Source of the DNA: CAYONZ01 sp964405465
GTDB taxonomy: Bacteria; Bdellovibrionota; Bdellovibrionia; Bdellovibrionales; JAMPXM01
Assembly: GCA_964405465.1 (NCBI GenBank)
Contig: CAYONZ010000001.1
Span: 139,120-203,119, forward strand
DNA length: 64,000 nt
Direction of reading: 5' to 3'
The notes under the pieces are model-generated. The model was not told where the DNA came from. It did not search any database and saw nothing but the letters and a program-made list of their open reading frames with translations. A program made the position numbers and the translations under genes. Of the stretch, positions 44,241 to 52,320 are shown one piece after another (position 1 is the stretch's first letter; each line of letters begins with the position of its first letter).

Positions 44241-47102
44241 GTGCAACAAGGTACCCACAAGTGGATCGTTAGAGATCAAGAGGGAAGAATCTTCGGTCCG
44301 TTTTCGACACAAAAAATACTGAGTCAAATAGAGGGAGGAGTTTACTCAGGCAATGAGCAGGTTGCATTGTACCCTGGTGGATCATGGATATCGATTTCCC
44401 AGGCTCCAGAGTTTTACGACAAACTTTTGGATGTGCTAGAAGCTGAAGTGAAAGATCGGCCTTTCAAAGGCAGTGACAGCACTAAATCTACAATTGATGA
44501 AGGCTCACAGTCTTTGAGCAAATCGACAGGGCGTGTTTTTCGGGAGGTGACGGAGCCAGACCTTCAAGATCGATCAACATCTCAAACGACAACTGAAATG
44601 GATACGAAAATTGAGGGGCAGTCTCGCTCCCACCAATCACGCAAAATTCAAAAGACAAATGATGAAATCATTGAACTTGAGGACATTGGAGAATTCAAAA
44701 CGGAAGCGCGCAATAGAATAATGCGCGTGCCAATGGTTTTGGTTACGATTGGAATTTTGGCAGTGATTTTGGCTTGGCTTTTAAGGCCATCGGCTAAGGT
44801 TGGACAGATACATTTACTAGCACCTCGAAAAGGGCAGCCGGCAATTTCTATCGAAAAGGCGCGCGAAAAAACAGAAACCGCGTTTAAAAAAATCATGCGG
44901 GATCGATTTTCATCATATGTGTCGGCGGAAAATGATCTCGTTGAAGTATTAGAGGGAAGGCCTGACGATGTTTGGGCAGGTGCAAATCTTTGTACAGCGT
45001 ACTATCGCCTTTGGCCTTATGCCTATCAGGACTCGGGGGACCTCGCAGCGATTAAGGTTGTGGCGAGTTCGGTGATGAGCCGAGATCCGACCGGAGAGTG
45101 GGGGGCAATTTGCCAAGCGACTCTTTACTTGATGGAGTCAAAGTCAGAAATTGCTGCAAATTTCATTGATACGAAACTTCGATCGATTGAAGAAAAACAG
45201 GACATGGCCGGTGTACCTCGTGAACGCAACCCATATTTATTTGCCATGCGTGGTGATATATTTTTTGGAGTCGGCAACTACGAAATGGCTGCTTTGTATT
45301 ACAGAGATGCTATTGATTATCTTCCGCAATGGTTGCGATTGTGGGTAGATGAGGCTCGAGCGAAAGCTATGCGCAAGGAATATGCACAAGCACATGACCA
45401 ATTTCGAAAGATTTTAGAGAAAGACTCTAGTCACCCAATTGCACAAGTTGAGATGGGTGCGCTCGAGTTCTTTCAATTCAACCATGAAGACACAGCGCTT
45501 GAGTTGGTTCATTCTGCATTGTCGAGTTCAGAAAAGCTTCCGAGAAAAATTGAAGCGAGAGCGCATGAGGTTGCTGCACGGGTATATTTAAAAAAGGGGC
45601 AAAAGAAAAAAGCAAAAGCTGAGTCCAAACTGGCATTTCAAATGAATTCACTGAGTCCCTCGATTCAAGAGCTTGCAAACCTTGTAGATAGCGAGGGCGG
45701 AAACCAAATTCAGCTCGACTGTAGTGAAATGCGGGTGCGTGGTGATCAGAGATATAAGATTGGAGACTATCTCGGCGCTCAAGGAGAGTATCGCGCAGCG
45801 CTTGAAAAATGTCCCCGAGATGCTTCGGCAGCCCTTTTCGCTGGAAAATCTCTTTGGAAGCTAAACCAAATAAACGAGGCCATTGAAATGGTAAAGCACG
45901 CCACCAAAGCTGATCCAAAGCTGGTTGAGGGGTACCTTACTCTGGCCGATTTCTATAGTCAGCGCTATGATTATGTTGGGGCCGCAACAGCTCTTAAAAA
46001 TCTTCAAGCGGTAAGTTCTAATTCATATGAGGTGTATAAAGGCTACGCGCAGATCGAAATGCAGAGAAATAGCCTTCGTCAGGCCGAGCAGTATGCTGCA
46101 AGAGCAATGAAGATATATGCAAACGACGTTGACCTAATAATTTTGTTTGCAGAAATAAAATTTAAAAGTCAGCAATTGGGAGAGGCACTTCAGTACGTCT
46201 CTCAGGCAATTGAAATTGACTCAACAAATGTTCGCGCACTTGCATTAAAATGCCAGTTGGTTGCGGCGATAAAGGGTTTTAAAAATGGCAGACTTTGCGC
46301 CCTAGACCTTCAAAGAGCTTTTCCTTATGTGGCTGAGTATTACATCGCTCTCGGGGACATAAGTGTAACTGACCAGCAGTATCAAGAGGCAGAAGAAGCT
46401 TATAAAAAAGCTCTAGCTCTCGATAAAAACAATAAATCAGCAATGATGGCTTTGGGTAAGGTGATGCAGGCTGTGAATCACGGCACAGAGGCACTACAGT
46501 CATTTACCGACGCCGCGGTATTGGATCCATCAGATCCGACGCCTCTCTACTATGCTGGCATGGTCTATATGGGCATGAATAAGTATGAGGCTGCTTATAC
46601 CCAATTTGTTAGAGCAATAAATGCCAATCCACGTTTTCCTCGGATTTACTTTTGGGCAGGGCAGGCACTTCTTAAAAAGATACCTCCCGAAGCAGACGAA
46701 GCTTTGGCTATGGCAAACAAGGAGAAGACATTCAATCCGGATTTGCCAGATGGATACATTCTTTCAGCAGAGGCTAATTACGTAAAGAAGCAGTATCCTG
46801 CGTGTGCAGCCGATCTTCAGCGCGCTGTTGCAAAGGGAGCACAAGACTCAATGACCAGCGTAAAGATGGCAAGATGCTTTCGATTGTCTGGAAACGTCGA
46901 TGCCGCACTCACCTTCCTGCGACAAGCAAAATTGCGAGAGTCTGGCAACCCAGATATTTATAAAGAGCTTGGTGACGTTTTTAAAACTAAAGGTCAATAT
47001 CAAGAGGCAATAGCGGCGTATGAACAATATTTGATTCTTGTGCCGAATGCGCCGGATCGAACGGTGATTCAAAATACTATTGGAGAAATTAGGTCTAGAT
47101 AG
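44241..47102 (+). CDS. GYF-like/TPR protein with a single membrane helix
   Basis: Residues about 5-65 (WIVRDQEGRIFGPFSTQKIL, then LYPGGSWISISQ) resemble the GYF_2/DUF4339 fold. A polar linker follows, then one membrane helix near residues 162-182 (VLVTIGILAVILAWLLRPS). The remaining 770 residues contain a long array of tetratricopeptide repeats (EAEEAYKKALALDKNNKSAM and QEAIAAYEQYLILVPNAP are clear units). The protein probably places a small ligand-binding domain in the cytoplasm and a protein-binding scaffold in the periplasm. The GTG at 44241 is the start used. It leads a group with a small membrane protein and serS. Confidence 0.82.
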   Translation: MQQGTHKWIVRDQEGRIFGPFSTQKILSQIEGGVYSGNEQVALYPGGSWISISQAPEFYDKLLDVLEAEVKDRPFKGSDSTKSTIDEGSQSLSKSTGRVFREVTEPDLQDRSTSQTTTEMDTKIEGQSRSHQSRKIQKTNDEIIELEDIGEFKTEARNRIMRVPMVLVTIGILAVILAWLLRPSAKVGQIHLLAPRKGQPAISIEKAREKTETAFKKIMRDRFSSYVSAENDLVEVLEGRPDDVWAGANLCTAYYRLWPYAYQDSGDLAAIKVVASSVMSRDPTGEWGAICQATLYLMESKSEIAANFIDTKLRSIEEKQDMAGVPRERNPYLFAMRGDIFFGVGNYEMAALYYRDAIDYLPQWLRLWVDEARAKAMRKEYAQAHDQFRKILEKDSSHPIAQVEMGALEFFQFNHEDTALELVHSALSSSEKLPRKIEARAHEVAARVYLKKGQKKKAKAESKLAFQMNSLSPSIQELANLVDSEGGNQIQLDCSEMRVRGDQRYKIGDYLGAQGEYRAALEKCPRDASAALFAGKSLWKLNQINEAIEMVKHATKADPKLVEGYLTLADFYSQRYDYVGAATALKNLQAVSSNSYEVYKGYAQIEMQRNSLRQAEQYAARAMKIYANDVDLIILFAEIKFKSQQLGEALQYVSQAIEIDSTNVRALALKCQLVAAIKGFKNGRLCALDLQRAFPYVAEYYIALGDISVTDQQYQEAEEAYKKALALDKNNKSAMMALGKVMQAVNHGTEALQSFTDAAVLDPSDPTPLYYAGMVYMGMNKYEAAYTQFVRAINANPRFPRIYFWAGQALLKKIPPEADEALAMANKEKTFNPDLPDGYILSAEANYVKKQYPACAADLQRAVAKGAQDSMTSVKMARCFRLSGNVDAALTFLRQAKLRESGNPDIYKELGDVFKTKGQYQEAIAAYEQYLILVPNAPDRTVIQNTIGEIRSR

Positions 47103-47114
47103 TTAGGGGGACGA

Positions 47115-47423
47115 GTGGGTGATTTAGGGCTGCGTATGCAGGAACAGTTAAAACAAAGTTCTGTTGATTTGCTAGGTCTTACAATGCGCATGTTAACCGG
47201 CTTGGTATTGGGCTTGACCTTGGCATTGGTGGTAAAGGAGGCCCTTGGTTTTGCAGAAGGAGAGGGTCAGATTTCGTTCTATTTTATCATCGCGGCAGTT
47301 TTATTGACGTTCTATAAGATATCAAAAAGTTGGAGTGTTGTAAGTGTTCTTATCTTTGATCTTGTCTGTGTACTTCTTGGAATGGTACTTAGGCTTTATG
47401 TAATGGTGGCTCCAAATATCTAA
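47115..47423 (+). CDS. Small membrane protein, three predicted helices
   Basis: A 102-residue protein of unknown function with three hydrophobic segments: MRMLTGLVLGLTLALVV, SFYFIIAAVLLTFYKI and SVVSVLIFDLVCVLLGMVL. It begins with a GTG 12 bases after the TPR gene and ends 25 bases before serS, so all three may be co-transcribed. No family recognised. Confidence 0.7.
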   Translation: MGDLGLRMQEQLKQSSVDLLGLTMRMLTGLVLGLTLALVVKEALGFAEGEGQISFYFIIAAVLLTFYKISKSWSVVSVLIFDLVCVLLGMVLRLYVMVAPNI

Positions 47424-47448
47424 ATAAAAATTGTTTTAAGGAATTGAC

Positions 47449-48753
47449 ATGATCGACATTAAGGCACTTGAGCGTGAAGCGAAAAACGAAACAACGGGTC
47501 GAACATTTGCCGAAGACTATATGCTTTGCTTGAAAAATCGTAAAGATGATCCATCACAGGTAGAGACTCTGCTTGAGTTGAATCGAAATCGTAAAAAATT
47601 GATTGGCGAAGCTGAAACAAAAAAAGCCGAGCAAAATAAATTTGGTCCGATCATTGCGCAGAAGAAAAAAAAGGGCGAGGATGCCACTTTGGAACTTGAG
47701 CAAATGCAGAAATTGAGCTCTGAGGTAAAAGCATTAGAGACAGAAGTGGCATTGGCCGAAGAAAAAGTGAACGCACTCTTATTGCGACTTCCGAATATGT
47801 GCCACGCTTCAGTACCTGTCGGAAAATCGGATGCCGACAATAAAGTGGTGCGCTCATTTGGTGAGCCAAAGAAATTTGCATTTAAAGCAAAAGACCATTC
47901 TGACATAGGCGAAAAATTAGGTCTCCTGGATTTCGAACGAGCGGGAAAAGTCACCGGAGCACGTTTTGCATTTTTGCGCGGAGGCTTTGCTCATCTTGAG
48001 CGTGCGCTCGTCGCTTTTATGATGGATATGCATACGACAAAGCATGGTTACACCGAGATTTTACCTCCATTTATGATCAATAGTGCAAGTCTCCAAGGTA
48101 CGGGGCAATTTCCGAAATTTAAGGAAGATGTTTTTCATCTTGAGGGTACCGATTATTATCTGGCTCCGACGGCCGAGGTTCCGGTTACTAATTTTTTTCG
48201 CGATGAGATGTTGGCTGAAGAGGATCTCCCCTACTCGTTTGCGGCGTACAGTCCATGTTTTCGCTCTGAGGCCGGAAGCTACGGTCGAGACACCCGTGGT
48301 TTGATTCGTCAGCATCAATTTGAAAAAGTAGAACTCTTGAAGTTTGTGCACCCAGACCGCTCTTATGAAGAGCATGAACGTCTAACCGGTCACGCGGAAA
48401 CTGTGCTGCGTGAGCTTGAACTTCCATTTCAAACGGTCGCACTCTGTACCGGGGATATCGGATTTGGAGCGGCCAAGTGTTACGACATTAATGTTTGGTT
48501 GCCTGGGCAAAGCGCATATCGGGAGATTAGCTCGTGTTCAAATTTTGAAGATTTTCAGGCGCGTCGGGCAAGTATTCGATTTAAATCAAAAGGTGGCGGC
48601 AAACCTCAATTTGTACATACACTTAATGGTTCAGGCCTCGCAGTTGGGCGAACATTGATTGCTGTAGTAGAAAATTACCAGCAAGAAGACGGAACTGTCT
48701 TGGTTCCAAAAGCACTACAGGTGTACATGGGCGGTAAAACAGTCATTAAGTAG
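47449..48753 (+). CDS. serS: Seryl-tRNA synthetase
   Basis: SerRS charges tRNA-Ser and tRNA-Sec. The N-terminal coiled-coil arm (about residues 30-105, ELNRNRKKLIGEAETKKAEQ) reads the long variable arm of the tRNA. The class II core carries TAEVPVTNFF, motif 2 in CFRSEAGSYGRDTRGLIRQH and motif 3 in NGSGLAVGRTLIAVVENYQQ. Length 434 fits. The gene is followed after 95 bases by a tRNA-Ser gene, so enzyme and substrate are neighbours. Confidence 0.97.
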   Translation: MIDIKALEREAKNETTGRTFAEDYMLCLKNRKDDPSQVETLLELNRNRKKLIGEAETKKAEQNKFGPIIAQKKKKGEDATLELEQMQKLSSEVKALETEVALAEEKVNALLLRLPNMCHASVPVGKSDADNKVVRSFGEPKKFAFKAKDHSDIGEKLGLLDFERAGKVTGARFAFLRGGFAHLERALVAFMMDMHTTKHGYTEILPPFMINSASLQGTGQFPKFKEDVFHLEGTDYYLAPTAEVPVTNFFRDEMLAEEDLPYSFAAYSPCFRSEAGSYGRDTRGLIRQHQFEKVELLKFVHPDRSYEEHERLTGHAETVLRELELPFQTVALCTGDIGFGAAKCYDINVWLPGQSAYREISSCSNFEDFQARRASIRFKSKGGGKPQFVHTLNGSGLAVGRTLIAVVENYQQEDGTVLVPKALQVYMGGKTVIK

Positions 48754-48848
48754 ATCAATGTTGCGGTGCAACCGCGGTTCAGATCTTACGACAAAGTGGT
48801 TGAAAAAAAAGGCGAAATTCACTATTCGTAGAGTTCGTCTTAAAAAGT

Positions 48849-48938
48849 GGAGAGGTGGCAGAGCGGTTGAATGCACCGGTCTTGAAAACCGGCAAACCTT
48901 CGCGGGTTTCGTGAGTTCGAATCTCACCCTCTCCGCCA
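48849..48938 (+). tRNA. tRNA-Ser (anticodon UGA)
   Basis: A 90-base type II tRNA. The acceptor arms GGAGAGG (48849-48855) and CCTCTCC (48928-48934) pair fully, followed by discriminator G and an encoded CCA. The anticodon stem CCGGT/ACCGG encloses the loop CTTGAAA with anticodon TGA. A long variable arm precedes the T arm with GTTCGAATC, as expected for tRNA-Ser. It lies just downstream of serS and marks the left edge of the accessory region. Confidence 0.97.
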
Positions 48939-48944
48939 ATTATA

Positions 48945-48990
48945 ACTTCAGAAAACTTCAGAAAGTGTCCAACGTTCGCATTTCTGAAGT
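48945..48990. repeat. Direct and inverted repeat just behind tRNA-Ser
   Basis: ACTTCAGAAA occurs twice in tandem (48945-48954, 48955-48964), and its reverse complement TTTCTGAAGT follows at 48981-48990. Either copy can form a perfect ten-pair stem. It starts seven bases after the tRNA CCA. It could process or terminate the tRNA transcript; no T run follows. Confidence 0.5.
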
Positions 48991-49011
48991 GTGAAGATCA
49001 AAGATCCCAAT

Positions 49012-49033
49012 TGAGTTCGAAGAACCGAACTCA
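49012..49033. repeat. Eight-pair inverted repeat downstream of tRNA-Ser
   Basis: TGAGTTCG (49012-49019) and CGAACTCA (49026-49033) form a perfect stem with a six-base loop and no T run. The stretch from here to the repeat at 49247 contains no coding sequence I can support. Confidence 0.4.
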
Positions 49034-49246
49034 GGATAAAATAAACAATTAACGAAGCAAAATTTGAGTGGGCCTCCAAACCCAACATTTCTACAAGTGT
49101 TCTGGATATTTCAGAGTTTGATAGAATTTTGGTCGGTTCGAAAAATTCAGCGACAGATACTGCGCTCGAGAATGAGAGATTCGATTTCGAAAGTTTACAA
49201 CCAAAACTGAAATTGATGATGGAACTTGAATGATTGATCGGCTGGG

Positions 49247-49300
49247 CTGTTGTTTTTGAGTGACCGGCAAGGCCAGGTCGACGAGATATGTTGGCGACCG
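49247..49300 (+). repeat. Intergenic repeat, copy 1
   Basis: Shares about 80 percent of 54 positions with copy 3 (51595-51647), beginning CTGTTGTTTTTGA and ending in the invariant core TATGTTGGCGACCG (49287-49300). Within it GGTCG and CGACC can pair around 14 bases; GACC/GGTC further left offers a competing stem. The right end abuts a truncated LysR-like reading frame. Confidence 0.6.
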
Positions 49301-49513
49301 TTGGGAGTTGGCGTATTGCCAGAACGACTGGCTCAAGCAGACCTGGTGGCTAGCAAACTGGAGCGACTTTTGTTTAAAGGCTTTCCAAGTAAAGGCCTCG
49401 GCAAACATAAAATCTGTTTTTCTGTAAACCCGCAGGGGCAAAACGACAAACGCGTAAGCACACTTCGAAAGGGGCTTCGGTCTTACTTTACGAATTCTGA
49501 GAATCAAACATGA
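49301..49513 (+). pseudogene. C-terminal remnant of a LysR-type regulator
   Basis: The frame reads LGVGVLPERLAQADLVASKL from its first codon, then continues to KRVSTLRKGLRSYF and a stop at 49511-49513. The order of a GxGxLP motif, hydrophobic strands and a basic-aromatic end is that of the last 70 residues of LysR effector-binding domains. No start codon or upstream part exists; the similarity begins at the base after repeat copy 1. I read it as the broken 3' end of a lost gene. The identification rests on motif pattern only. Confidence 0.45.
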
Positions 49514-49597
49514 TGTACTTGATCGAGATTCTTTTGAAAGATAGCGATAGGAATGGTTCAATTGGCACTCTGATATTTTACAAGGTTTAGATCCTTT

Positions 49598-50269
49598 ATG
49601 CCCAAAAAGACTCGAAAGAAAACAACTACAGTCCGCGAACACCCATTGCACGTTCCCATTAGCGAAAAGAACCCGACGGGAATTACGATAAGGGATCGTC
49701 ATTTGCGACGTCTAAAAGGTACTTATTTAGACGCGGCTGAGATTGAATCCGTTTTCCAGAACTATGATCGTAAGGGCATAGTCTATCCAACCAAAAACAA
49801 GCTCAAGGAATATAAAGATGCCGATAGATACGACAATGTCATCGCCATATGGGCAGACTATTTCAACAAAAAGTTCAACGCTGATCCTCCGCTTGACCCT
49901 GATGTTGTCAAAGCACTGATCGCAAGCGAGTCAGAATTTCGTGTTAATCCTCATGAAAGCAAAAAGGCCTTTGGTATTATACAAATTACGCCAAGCACTT
50001 TAAAAATCATGCAGGACCCCGAAGGGGAAGCTAAGGAATTCATTTTCAATAAAATACGACAAAAAGATCTAAAAGATCCGAACATAGCAATTTCGATGGG
50101 AGTGCGCTGGCTCTTCAGAAAAAGAGCTACAGCGTTGAATCAACTAAAGAGGGCACCAGATCATGAGGAATTAATTCTGGAATATAAGGGACTTCTAAAG
50201 AGCGAGTCTGATTACAGGAAGGCTGGTCTCAAAAAATACAGGAGAGCTTATGCGGATCTTAAAAAGTAA
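49598..50269 (+). CDS. Lytic transglycosylase-like (SLT fold) protein without signal peptide
   Basis: Lytic transglycosylases cleave the glycan strands of peptidoglycan. The SLT signature is present in the C-terminal half: PDVVKALIASESEFRVNPHE with the presumed catalytic Glu, then KKAFGIIQITPSTLKIMQ and DPNIAISMGVRWLF. The N-terminus is highly basic (MPKKTRKKTTTVREHP) and is not a signal peptide, so the enzyme is either kept inside or exported by a dedicated system. The 223-residue gene overlaps the next gene, a lipoprotein, by 20 bases. An effector, phage-derived enzyme or predation hydrolase are all possible. Confidence 0.78.
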   Translation: MPKKTRKKTTTVREHPLHVPISEKNPTGITIRDRHLRRLKGTYLDAAEIESVFQNYDRKGIVYPTKNKLKEYKDADRYDNVIAIWADYFNKKFNADPPLDPDVVKALIASESEFRVNPHESKKAFGIIQITPSTLKIMQDPEGEAKEFIFNKIRQKDLKDPNIAISMGVRWLFRKRATALNQLKRAPDHEELILEYKGLLKSESDYRKAGLKKYRRAYADLKK

Positions 50270-50786
50270 TTTACTTTTGTTGTCTCTCTGTCTTTATATT
50301 TCTGCATGCCTTTCCACTAAGGTATTTAACTTAAAGACATTTCCAGCAGACAAGCAAAGTAAACTAAACGATCTTCATGTCATTCATGTAAACTCTGATC
50401 GAGTCCGACAGAAATGTCTTTTCTTCAACGCGGAGGCTGAAAACAACTGGAGACATCAATATTTTATGTATGTATTAAACGACAAAAATGAAGTGCTGGA
50501 GATCATGCAGCCGATAAATCAGGATAAAGAATCTTGTGAATCACAAATTCGTACAATTGAAAAAATACTGCAGTCGGAATCACAAGTTAAAATATGCACA
50601 CGCGACGAACTGAAAGCAAATGTGCAAGTTTCTGGGGGCGAAAATGAATTCATTCAATTTGGATCATTAGGTCGTCGCAAGGTTGTTTACGAATCGCTGA
50701 CTTTAGATTCTATTTGTAATTCTAAAAAATGTCTCAGTAATAACGAAGTGTGGGTTAATACTTGCCCTGGATTTGTGAAGCAATAA
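50250..50786 (+). CDS. Small lipoprotein overlapping the transglycosylase gene
   Basis: Unknown family. The 178-residue product has a lipoprotein-type N-terminus (LLLLSLCLYISAC, Cys20), and the mature part is polar with seven or more further cysteines, suggesting disulfides in the periplasm. GGAGAG lies eight bases before the ATG, and the gene begins inside the end of the transglycosylase gene, so the two are translated together. The pairing suggests a functional link, such as protection against or targeting of the enzyme; this is inference. The gene is AT-richer than the core genes. Confidence 0.72.
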   Translation: MRILKSNLLLLSLCLYISACLSTKVFNLKTFPADKQSKLNDLHVIHVNSDRVRQKCLFFNAEAENNWRHQYFMYVLNDKNEVLEIMQPINQDKESCESQIRTIEKILQSESQVKICTRDELKANVQVSGGENEFIQFGSLGRRKVVYESLTLDSICNSKKCLSNNEVWVNTCPGFVKQ

Positions 50787-50822
50787 ATCTTAGCAAAGAG
50801 TCTACTTGATTTTCAGTATTTG

Positions 50823-50857
50823 GCAAAACTGAGTTGGATTAAGTATGTTGGCGACCG
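50823..50857 (+). repeat. Intergenic repeat, copy 2 (divergent)
   Basis: The core TATGTTGGCGACCG (50844-50857) is identical to the other two copies, while the left part matches loosely (GCAAAACTGAGTTGGATTAAG). CGACC (50852-50856) and GGTCG (50861-50865) form a tight hairpin with a four-base loop. The spacer 50787-51038 holds this repeat and no supported gene. Confidence 0.5.
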
Positions 50858-51038
50858 TGTGGTCGTGGCTCTTGTTCATATTGTGGCCGTATGAAAACAC
50901 GTCAAATGGACCAAGTAAGGCAATTTTTTGGCCCATGTGCCACTGCGCAATTCGCCCTTTGAAAGATTTTGTTTACAGCTGCGCGCTGAAGGGCTTTAAT
51001 AATTGCCATATAAATTACGCTAATTGAGGGTGGAAAAT

Positions 51039-51545
51039 ATGAAATTCATTTTACCAATTTTATTGGTCTTTGCGGTCAGTCAAAGTGTTTTTGGATCTAC
51101 AACTGAGAATAAAAATTTTTCTGGAGCATTTGAAGTTGAAAGCTGTGCGCCATCCTGTGACCAAGTTTTTGTTGGTTCGCCCAAATATATTTATTCTTTT
51201 GATTTTTCCACAATTGATGGAATGAGAATTTCTGTCGTGGATAATACCGATATTGCATGGGCAACTTGTGATGGTTCAAAAAAGGCGTTTGAGTTCAACG
51301 TCTGGGCATACGGCAAAAATAAAACAGGCCACTTTATGAACAACAACCTTAAAGGTGACTCTCTAAACCCTTGGCGAAATGTTTGCGATGGTAAGTTTGC
51401 GGTAAGTGGCAACTCCGTGAGTTTGTCCTCGCCAGAGATTTCTTTGAAGCTGAAGAAACTTACGGATGAAAAATTCCAACTTGAGTGGACTGATAAGCGC
51501 TGGGGAGTTTCAGGGGGATTTAACTTAAAAAAGGCAGATTTTTAA
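51039..51545 (+). CDS. Small secreted protein of unknown function
   Basis: A 168-residue protein with a clear signal peptide (MKFILPILLVFAVSQSVFGS) and a beta-rich mature part with four cysteines (ESCAPSCDQVF, WATCDGS, WRNVCDGK) and several tryptophans. GAGGGTGG precedes the ATG at 51039; the frame continues upstream to 51024 without a better site. It lies between repeat copies 2 and 3. No family recognised. Confidence 0.68.
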   Translation: MKFILPILLVFAVSQSVFGSTTENKNFSGAFEVESCAPSCDQVFVGSPKYIYSFDFSTIDGMRISVVDNTDIAWATCDGSKKAFEFNVWAYGKNKTGHFMNNNLKGDSLNPWRNVCDGKFAVSGNSVSLSSPEISLKLKKLTDEKFQLEWTDKRWGVSGGFNLKKADF

Positions 51546-51594
51546 TCCGCTTGTTTACGGTTGGGTTTGACGTTTTTAATAGTGAATCGTCACC

Positions 51595-51647
51595 CTGTTG
51601 TTTTTGAACGACCTCAAGTCAAGGTCGATGAAATATGTTGGCGACCG
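51595..51647 (+). repeat. Intergenic repeat, copy 3
   Basis: Matches copy 1 along its whole length, from CTGTTGTTTTTGA to the core TATGTTGGCGACCG (51634-51647), including the GGTCG/CGACC pairing. It lies in the spacer between the secreted-protein gene and the next lipoprotein gene. An open frame runs through it into the lipoprotein, but the lipoprotein signal starts later. Confidence 0.6.
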
Positions 51648-51699
51648 GAACATGATTTGTTTTCTGGACATCCAAATGCTTCAGTGCAAAAATATTCGA

Positions 51700-52290
51700 A
51701 TGCGAATTTTAATATTTTTAGTGCTGATATTTTTTTTAACGGGTTGTGCAACAATACTTCACTATGAAAATTACAAATTAGATTCATCTCAATCGCTCGA
51801 ATCTGTTCAAGTTTGTTCATCTGGGCCACATTATGGAGATTTACTTTTAATTGCTCAAGGTCTTAAGTTCGAAGTTCAGAGTTTCGAAGTGACTGATTGG
51901 GTTGGAATTCCTTTTGTTCCATTGATTCCGGTTAAGAGTTTTTCTAAGGCATCGAAACCGACTTTCTTGCGTATTGCCTATTCGTTACCCGTTCAAAACA
52001 AGACATCTGAAATGAAATGGAGTTTGAGTTTAGACAATGCGACTTGGGTATCGGGTATACCTACTAAAATGTCTATTTGTCATAAGGATAGGTGTTTCCA
52101 GGAAGTCGAGTTTCAACTCGATCCTCCACAGCCACGATTGCCTCACCGACTTTATATTCAACTGACCGCCACGAACCAGACTCAAACTCTTCTCTTCAAC
52201 CTAAATACAACAGGTAAAGACTATTACCCATTAGCATTAGGTGAACATCTGGGGGGATGGGTTGATTTTGAAAGGCATTTCTGTAAATAG
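51700..52290 (+). CDS. Small lipoprotein of unknown function
   Basis: From the ATG at 51700 the product is 196 residues, with a lipoprotein signal (MRILIFLVLIFFLTGC). The mature part is beta-rich with a few cysteines and a hydrophobic-proline patch (WVGIPFVPLIPVKSF). An in-frame ATG at 51676 is an alternative start. The longer frame to 51598 crosses the intergenic repeat and would place the lipobox at residue 50, which is implausible. It follows repeat copy 3 and converges with the acyltransferase gene. Confidence 0.68.
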   Translation: MRILIFLVLIFFLTGCATILHYENYKLDSSQSLESVQVCSSGPHYGDLLLIAQGLKFEVQSFEVTDWVGIPFVPLIPVKSFSKASKPTFLRIAYSLPVQNKTSEMKWSLSLDNATWVSGIPTKMSICHKDRCFQEVEFQLDPPQPRLPHRLYIQLTATNQTQTLLFNLNTTGKDYYPLALGEHLGGWVDFERHFCK

Positions 52291-52320
52291 ACCCCTTGGA
52301 TCATGATCTGAGTTTGTTCG

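Noticed and set aside
49091..49702. A 203-codon open frame on the minus strand behind tRNA-Ser
   Set aside because: It overlaps the repeat, the LysR remnant and the start of the transglycosylase gene, has an atypical composition and shows no recognisable domain. Probably a chance frame.
50849..51027. A 60-codon frame through repeat copy 2
   Set aside because: It begins inside the repeat core and has no ribosome site, family or protein-like composition.
49247..51647. Integron attC array as explanation for the repeats
   Set aside because: The repeats lack the conserved attC core pairs that I would expect and no integron integrase is seen.
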